From: Plantago ovata
Taxonomy: Eukaryota > Streptophyta > Magnoliopsida > Lamiales > Plantaginaceae
Direction: 5' to 3'
NCBI GenBank assembly: GCA_028274465.1
Contig: CM051456.1
Span: forward strand, 87,344,753 to 87,408,752
Length of the DNA: 64,000 bases
In this document: one piece after another, positions 58,362 to 64,000 of the stretch
How positions within the stretch are numbered: position 1 is the stretch's first letter
How the letters are laid out: each line of letters opens with the position of its first letter
The notes under the pieces: generated by a model
Databases searched by the model: none
What the model was told of the DNA's origin: nothing
Seen by the model: the letters and a program-made list of their open reading frames with translations, nothing else
Program-made: the position numbers and the translations under genes

Positions 58362-58997
58362 GTGCTATGGTGCAAGCGAAAGATTCTACCGCAATGCACC
58401 GAAGGTGCACAGTACTTCAAGGAATGGGAAGAAGAGACCCGCGAACAACTGGATACCGCAATCTCGCACGTAGCAAGAGAACATGTGAAGGGGCGAAGGC
58501 TCAGGGTCCTGGCGATTGAGGGAAATCCAAACTCTGTGTCCCTAAATCAATGGGATGATGAAGGGCCAAATTGGGAGCTTAGAGTGGACAGATCAACCTC
58601 ACAGGGATACGGAGGAGTAGGGATCTATATCAAGAGCCTAGAGGGAGCAAATATGGAATACACCATAGGCCTAAATTTCCGGGTCCCTAATAATGAGGCA
58701 GAGTATGAAGCAGTTGTGGTTGCCTTGTCCATGGCTAAAGGTGTCCAAGCCAAACGAGTAAAGGTCTTTACTGACTCCCAGTTGGTGGCCAACCAATTTG
58801 ATGGGACATTCGATACAAAAAAGGGACCACTCGTTGTTTACCAAAAGAAGCTCAAAGAAATGGCCGCGACTTTTGATAGCTTTGTACTCACCAAAGTACC
58901 AAGATCAGATAACTCCAGGGCAGATGCATTGGCGAAGTTTGCAACCGCATCTAGGCCTATAGGTACTAGATCGGTCGTACTGATGAACGCTGAGTAG
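58362..58997 (+). pseudogene. Second RNase H domain of G (Tat-type)
   Basis: WELRVDRSTSQGYGGVGIYI, NNEAEYEAVVVALSMAKG, VFTDSQLVANQF and SRADALAKFAT match the archaeal-type RNase H typical of Tat elements. The first catalytic block is VDRSTS instead of the usual VDGSS; Asp is kept. It stops at TAG 58995-58997. A short RT-IN linker follows (QLKLAEFLAMVGQQADWIKEL) until E inserts at 59105. Confidence 0.8.
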
Positions 58998-59104
58998 TCA
59001 GTGATATCACAACTGAAGCTGGCAGAATTCCTTGCCATGGTGGGACAACAAGCGGATTGGATAAAGGAATTAGTTGGATATCTAACCAACGGGAAGACAC
59101 CAAG

Positions 59105-60676
59105 TGTTGGTCCCTTTAAACAACAAGAAAAGACTAGAGGGGGGGAGGGTGAATAGTCTTTTCAAACTTTCGTCGTTTAAAAACTTTCTCAGCAAGTGCT
59201 TATTACTTTACAGTAATGAGTTTGCTGATACTTAACTTTCTCAGCAAGCGCAAGTTACTTCACAGTAACTAGGTTTGCTGATACTTAAAATCAGAGAGCG
59301 GAAGTCTTTGATACAATAAGTGCTTTTTCAGTAAATGAAGGTTTCAGCAAGTGATGTGAGTGACTGTGTACAGATAGATATGATTTGCTGAAAACCAAGT
59401 ACATTAAGTAAATCACACAAACACTTTTATAGTGGTATCTGAGAGTGGCGTAATCTCTCAACTAATCCACTTTGTCCTTTCTAGGACTGAATCCACTAAG
59501 ATAAGTTTGAGGTTCCTTACAACACCTATCTAGAGCGATCCAAACAGAAACCAAAGCACACTTGCTTCGTCTCCAACCTAACTAGAGAACGTAACCTTGT
59601 TCTCCACCAAACTTGGTACTTTTAATCAGCAAAACTATGCTCGATTAAGTTCCCCCTGAATATCACGCCTGAAAGGGTGTATTTTCAGTTAGAGAGGTTC
59701 GGGATGAGATAACTTAATTATAACTTATTCAGTTACAACAAGTAATCTAAGAAACAAAACTTTGAATACTTTGCAGTAAACAAGTTTGATTGTTTCTGGT
59801 GTCAAGACTTGTTCTTGTTCGAAAGAGAAAGAACACTTAACTAATTTCTTAGTCGTGTAAATTCTACTTCTTCACAAGTAGCTTTTTCAAGCTTTTAGTC
59901 TTGGAACGGATTAATGGCAGTAGGGGTATTGAAGGGTATGTGAGTTTAAGCACAAGTGAGAGTTTTGATCACGTTATTGACACACTTCAACTCTTTGCCG
60001 GATGACCTCTATTTATAGTGAAATAAGGAGCCGTTTGAATTTTAAATTCTAAGGCTTTTGTTCCTTAAAATGTCACTATCTTGTTTTTGTACTTTCAGCA
60101 GCGTCCTTGTTTGTCTTCTAGTCTTCATGTCCTTCGCGTGCATGCTTTGCATTTAATGCTCTTTTGAATGAAATTCAAACAGTAACATTGGAGCGCAAAT
60201 ACAAGTACTTTCAGCAAGAGGTCACAAATGTTCATCAGCAAGTGGTCAGTCTCAGTTTCAGCAAGCACAACCTACTCTGTCGTTTAGATTTTCACTTATG
60301 CAATGCTGTTGCTGAAGTTTCCACTTTCTGAGCAACATGTGCCATTGTAGATACCAGTCTTCAGAAATCTTCTAGTCTTCAGTCTTCGAAATCTTCAAGA
60401 TTCTGAGCGGTTCTAAATGCTTCAATAGTTTGTTTATGAAAACAAAGTACATCATCAGCAAATGCTTCAATAGGTTGTATTTCTTTTCAGAAAACAAGAT
60501 ACATCATAAGCGGTAAAACCAACCTATCTAGCACCTATTCTAAGTCTTCAGCAAACGTTCCTCTTTTACAATGTCCTTAAAATTCTAAATTCCTATGGAC
60601 CTTAAGAGTACTAGATACTGGACTTTTCTTAATTTAGCATGGTTAATTGCTCATCAAAATTACAAGTTTCCTAACA
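59105..60676 (-). repeat. 3' LTR of E
   Basis: 1572 bp, TGTTAGGAAACTTG..GGGACCAACA in minus sense. TATA (CTATAAATAG on the minus strand) is at 60009-60018. A G-run at about 59139-59149 equals the C-run in A. Confidence 0.9.
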
Positions 60677-60939
60677 AATTTCCCCCTTTTTGATGTTAGC
60701 AATCCATGGCTAAATTAATTGTTACCCTTTTAGAGGTTTCTGATGTTGAATAAATCAGTTGATTAATGCAAGCATACTTGAATAATTAAACAGTAAGCAT
60801 AAGTAAATTGCATAATCAAAAACCAATAAGAGTCAAAAGCTTCATTGCTGATAGTTATCTTTCAGAAGTTTACAAGAAAGAGCAGAGATAACTAAACAAA
60901 ATCAACAAATAAAAACTTTAACAAAACTATTACGGAGAG

Positions 60940-61554
60940 TTAAGCTCTTCCAGATGATTTTCTCAAAATTTCTCTTACACTCTTCTCAGCAAGTGCAGTA
61001 AATTCAACACAGTCCTTTTCGTAGTTCTCAATTAGCCTACGGACTTGTAATTGAAGAATCCTTGCATTTTTGCAGGCAGTATGATGATGCTTTTCAGCAT
61101 TCATTTCCATGTAATGAGTTACCCACAAATGCATGCCCCAATTGCTGGCATGGAGAGGCTGTGTATCTGAAATGCTTTTAGGATGAATCTTTCTTAGCCA
61201 GAGAAGATCTTCTTCTTGATCCTCAGCAGTGAGATAGAAATACTCATAAGGAATCAATCCAAGTCTCTTCTTTGTTTTCTTGGTTACTGGGTCAGAGTAA
61301 TAAGCAATGCCAACTGGTTTTAACAAATTTGGTTCTTGTCTTATGGACTTACCAATTGCAGTTCTTCTTACTGAGACTTCAAGATTCAACCATCTCCCAA
61401 CAATATTTCGTGGAAGGGACTCATCCCTTTGTTTCCTTTTTACCTTGAGTTCAATCCATGTGAACATTTGGTTCAATATGGTTGTAGGAAAGAACTCATT
61501 CACCAGCAAGTCTTCCGGCTTTAAGATCCAGCAACCATGAATGTTTCTGATCAC
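60940..61554 (-). CDS. C-terminal segment of the post-pol ORF of E
   Basis: An open 204-residue segment (MIRNIHGCWILKPEDLLVNE..) colinear with A 28788-29411, roughly three quarters identical by eye. Conserved blocks: HGCWxxKxEDLLVN, LNQMxTWIELKV, YYSDPxTKKxKK, HASNWGMHLWV and EKSVREILRKSS. It is probably not an independent gene but the C-terminal domain of a longer protein. Differences are mostly conservative and the frame is intact, which suggests it was under selection. No known domain recognised. Confidence 0.6.
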   Translation of the reverse strand: MIRNIHGCWILKPEDLLVNEFFPTTILNQMFTWIELKVKRKQRDESLPRNIVGRWLNLEVSVRRTAIGKSIRQEPNLLKPVGIAYYSDPVTKKTKKRLGLIPYEYFYLTAEDQEEDLLWLRKIHPKSISDTQPLHASNWGMHLWVTHYMEMNAEKHHHTACKNARILQLQVRRLIENYEKDCVEFTALAEKSVREILRKSSGRA

Positions 61555-61559
61555 ATTCT

Positions 61560-63141
61560 GAGTGGTTTCATCATTGCTGGTCTTTGTATACTCGATGCGG
61601 AGCCAATAGCAATGCTGGCCAGCCTCTTTTCTTCCTGTCTTTGCCTTCTTCTTCTTGACTTTGCATTGTCTTGATCTCTTGCTGAAGATCTTGAGTCAGA
61701 AGAGAAATGCTTTGAGTGGCCAGACGGAGTTAAGGCTGTAATTGGTCTAGCTCTTATGGCTTGAGCTATTGTCTGATTGTCATCATCATCATCATCTTCA
61801 TTCAGATCTTGATGACTTTCAGTGTGGCAAAAATCTTGAGTTTCAGCAGCAGTTTTTTCTCTTTTTGGGACTTGCTGAATTTAACTCAGATTCTGCTTGT
61901 CTTTTAGAACTTTGCTCTTTTTCAGCAAGAGGTTCTATGGAAAGTGGATCATCAACAGTAGGAGGGGTTTGGGTTCTCTTTCTTGTATTTCTCTTTTCCC
62001 CCTTAGACATGGATTGCAACATCGGAGTGATGTGCAGAGAGTAGAACTCATTGCAGTTTTCAGCAAGAGTACTTAAGCTGTTGTATTTCATGATGATTTG
62101 TTGCTGATCAGAAGTCATTTTTGACAACTCATTTTTTATACTCACCATGTTCTCCTCATGTCTTTTCTCTGTTGCGGCCTTATCTTCCATGAAAGTCTGA
62201 GCCTTTACTAGAGCGGTCTTTGCGAGCCGGAGTGCTTGACTTACATCTTCTTCATAGCTCTTGTGATAAAGACTGATGTCTTTCTGAGCTATTGTAAGAG
62301 TAGTAGTGCGTCTCAGCACTGTAGCCAATATTTTTCCAAAATCAAGTGGACTCTCAACAAGCAATATCTTCTGCTTTGCAGGCATCATGGACTTTCTTCA
62401 GTGCCAAAATTCTAGGAGTAAACTCCTCAACTCGTGGGAACGGCACTAGGTTTGGGGTCAAGGAATGAACTTTCAATTCTGAATCAAACTAATCATCTTT
62501 CATCAGCAATTCTCCTCTCAAATCATCATCTACATCATTTATATAATCAGGAGGAGGGATTTCAACCACTTTGGGGTCTCTCTTGGAGTTTTCATCCGCG
62601 TTTGCTGATAGATCATCGTCATCCTCACATTCATCAAGGTCAGCAACCTTGGAACCTAAGTCAGCAGCTTCATTTCCTTTTGGTTGAGTGGTTGCTGATG
62701 GCAACGCTTCAGACTCAACAACTAGAGTTTCACCAGTAGTTAGTTTTAATTGAGTAGTTGCTGAGGGCAACGTTTGAGACTCAATTACTGGAGTTTCGCC
62801 AGTAGTTAGTTTTAATTGAGTAGTTGCTGAGGGCAACGTTTGAGACTCAATTACTGGAGTTTCGCCAGTAGTAAGTGGAAGGGAGGGGACTTCCTTTGGT
62901 TTTACTCCTGAAGATTGACCAATTTCCAGATCCTGCGTATGCCTTGCATGGATCATGAGACTGTTTTGTAGAGCGTGATGGTAATCTTCATCCATCTCAT
63001 CTTCATCATCAAGGTTTGCATCAGTGACCTTGGCATAAGAAAGTTGGCTCTTGCCATGTTTCAAGGCAGCCCGTTTTCTGGCATATTCTTCTTCAGTATC
63101 AGCACCTTGTACATGTGCTTGATTTTCAGCATCAGCAGGAG
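61560..63141 (-). pseudogene. Middle part of the post-pol ORF of E
   Basis: Segments 63141-62489 and 62388-61843 align with A 27270-28560: TEEEYARKR, DEMDEDYHHALQNSLMIHARHTQ, GETPVIES and KTALVKAQTFMEDKAATEKRHEENMVSIK. Acidic, with predicted helices. A Thr/Gly/Glu/Ser repeat of 22 residues occurs three times (62676-62873). Frames change near 62470 and 61850, and the link to the C-terminal ORF is also shifted. Confidence 0.65.
62676..62873 (-). repeat. 66-bp in-frame tandem triplication in E
   Basis: Units 62742-62807 and 62808-62873 differ by one base; the first unit (62676-62741) is more diverged. Each encodes TTGETPVIESQTLPSATTQLK. A has a single copy with related sequence (GETPVVESKELPSATTQ). 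Confidence 0.9.
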
Positions 63142-64000
63142 TGACGATGCAGGAATTGTCAGTTCTGAGCAATCAAATAAATTTGTTATTTAGCCAAAGG
63201 CAATTCACAAGTACAACGAAAACCGTAGTGTAGCAGTAGAATGACCTCGAGTGTCGATCTCTAGGGACTATAACTAGCTTTATCTAATTTAACTAAAGAA
63301 TATAAAAACAACAGATGGTTTAACAAAGGTTTTTCTAACAGATAATGGAGATTGGTGATAGTATGGTTCTTCAAAGCATAACGGGTTAATAATCATGCGT
63401 AAATTCCTCGGTCTTGCATGGAGATCTTTGATCAATGAATTGTCCTATTGTAATTATCAAACACTACGAAGATATAAATCTAGATAGGTCGAAGACCAAT
63501 GAATTGCCCAATTGTGAGCAATAATTAATCAACAATACGAAGATATAGATTTAGATCGATCAAAGAAATAAAGCAATAACACGGAGTATAATGCGCGATA
63601 TAGCCATTAGCATAATTATCAACCCTTCGCTAAGAATTCACATACTACCACCAACGAGAAGTTTAGCTACTCATAGTTGTCATGCAATCAACAGAAATCA
63701 TAGAAGAAAATATGTTGAAAGATATATAAAAATAAGTAGAAAAACTGTAAGATACAATGTTACCGAAGGTTGTCAGTCTCCGAAGAATCGCGATCTTACA
63801 AGCTCCTAACTGCTATGAAAAAGTATCTCCTAAGCTACGAACCCCCAAAACAGGCTCTGGGAAGTTCCTACCTAAAACTACAGAGAAAGGTGAGAAAGAA
63901 GGTCTGGAAAAGTATGAAAATCGGAGAAAAACTGAGCAACTATATATAGGCTTCGAAATAGTGTGGGGCGAAGGGCCCCACACACCGGGCGAGTCGCCTG
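63142..64000 (-). mobile_element. Element F: Athila-type LTR (partial, runs off right edge)
   Basis: The inner-type end (AATTGTCAG..CAATCAAATAAATTTGTTATTTAGCC) matches the D, B and C LTRs. It is joined directly to E coding sequence with no primer site, so it is a 3' LTR or solo LTR in minus orientation. The promoter block starts at 63939 (ACTATATATAGG), followed by the inverted repeat GTGTGGGGCGAAGGGCCCCACAC-type (63960-63984) and CCGGGCGAGTCGCCTG at the window end. The exact start is uncertain by a few bases. Confidence 0.8.

Larger units (their letters stand above)
52762..59104 (+). mobile_element. Element G: Tat-type Gypsy retrotransposon (interrupted)
   Basis: 5' LTR 52762-53517, primer site, gag, protease, RT and RNase H in Gypsy order, then truncated in the window by insertion of E at 59105. 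A three-LTR Cassandra sits inside the RT region (56922-57919). The YCDYHRSRCH..C knuckle-like motif, the protease context and the extra RNase H match the Tat lineage. Many frameshifts: a decayed copy. Confidence 0.88.
59105..63141 (-). mobile_element. Element E: second Sirevirus (relative of A), truncated in window
   Basis: Minus sense: 3' LTR 59105-60676, polypurine tract from 60677, then the 3' part of the post-pol ORF, cut at about 63142 by the LTR of F. The rest of E lies past the right edge. The LTR is clearly homologous to that of A but much more diverged than A's two LTRs are from each other, so this is an independent, older or different-subfamily copy. The five bases before it, CCAAG, are the presumed TSD. 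Confidence 0.88.

Overview
This is plant nuclear DNA, probably from a eudicot. The evidence is plant-specific transposable element lineages: Athila-, Tat- and Sirevirus-type LTR retrotransposons, Cassandra TRIMs carrying 5S rRNA-like promoters, and a CACTA (En/Spm) transposon with TNP2/DUF4218/DUF4216 modules. Short exons with GT/AG boundaries and AT-rich intergenic DNA agree with this. I could not fix the species. No intact, clearly host-derived gene is visible. The window reads as a heterochromatic stack of nested insertions, most of which can be ordered from 5-bp target-site duplications (TSDs).

Layout, left to right. 1-4072: minus-strand, gag-protease-only Athila-type element D, running off the left edge. 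4078-9560: AT-rich DNA with a likely Helitron 3' end and exon-like fragments. 9594-12976, resuming at 31191: a decaying Ulp1/C48 (SUMO-protease-like) gene, split at 12976 by an 18.2-kb Sirevirus-type Copia element A (12977-31190, TSD CAGTC). A is itself interrupted at 21992-24989 (TSD TTGAT) by a chimera of a Cassandra TRIM and a large unrelated LTR. About 31781-51005: a CACTA transposon (minus), interrupted by Athila-type element C (34069-48696, TSD CTTGC). C is interrupted inside its own 3' LTR by the related element B (34326-42595, TSD ATCAT). 51006-51873: unassigned DNA ending in a polypurine tract. 51874-52653: LTR of a Tat-type Gypsy element (H). 52762-59104: a second Tat element (G), its reverse transcriptase broken by a three-LTR Cassandra (56922-57919, TSD ACCTC). 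G is cut at 59105 by a second, minus-strand Sirevirus (E, relative of A). E is cut at about 63142 by another Athila-type LTR (F), which runs off the right edge.

How the parts relate. D, B, C and F are one family of gag-protease elements. They have no polymerase in what is visible and presumably depend on an autonomous Athila. They carry GC-rich inverted repeats beside the TATA box and again after gag, whose stems change sequence while staying self-complementary. A and E are one Sirevirus family. They are saturated with the heptamer TTGCTGA on the sense strand and encode a large post-pol protein of unknown function, conserved between the two copies. These two patterns are the best candidates for undescribed biology here. 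Nearly every element ORF is broken; exceptions are the gag-protease ORF of D and the C-terminal post-pol ORF segments of A and E.
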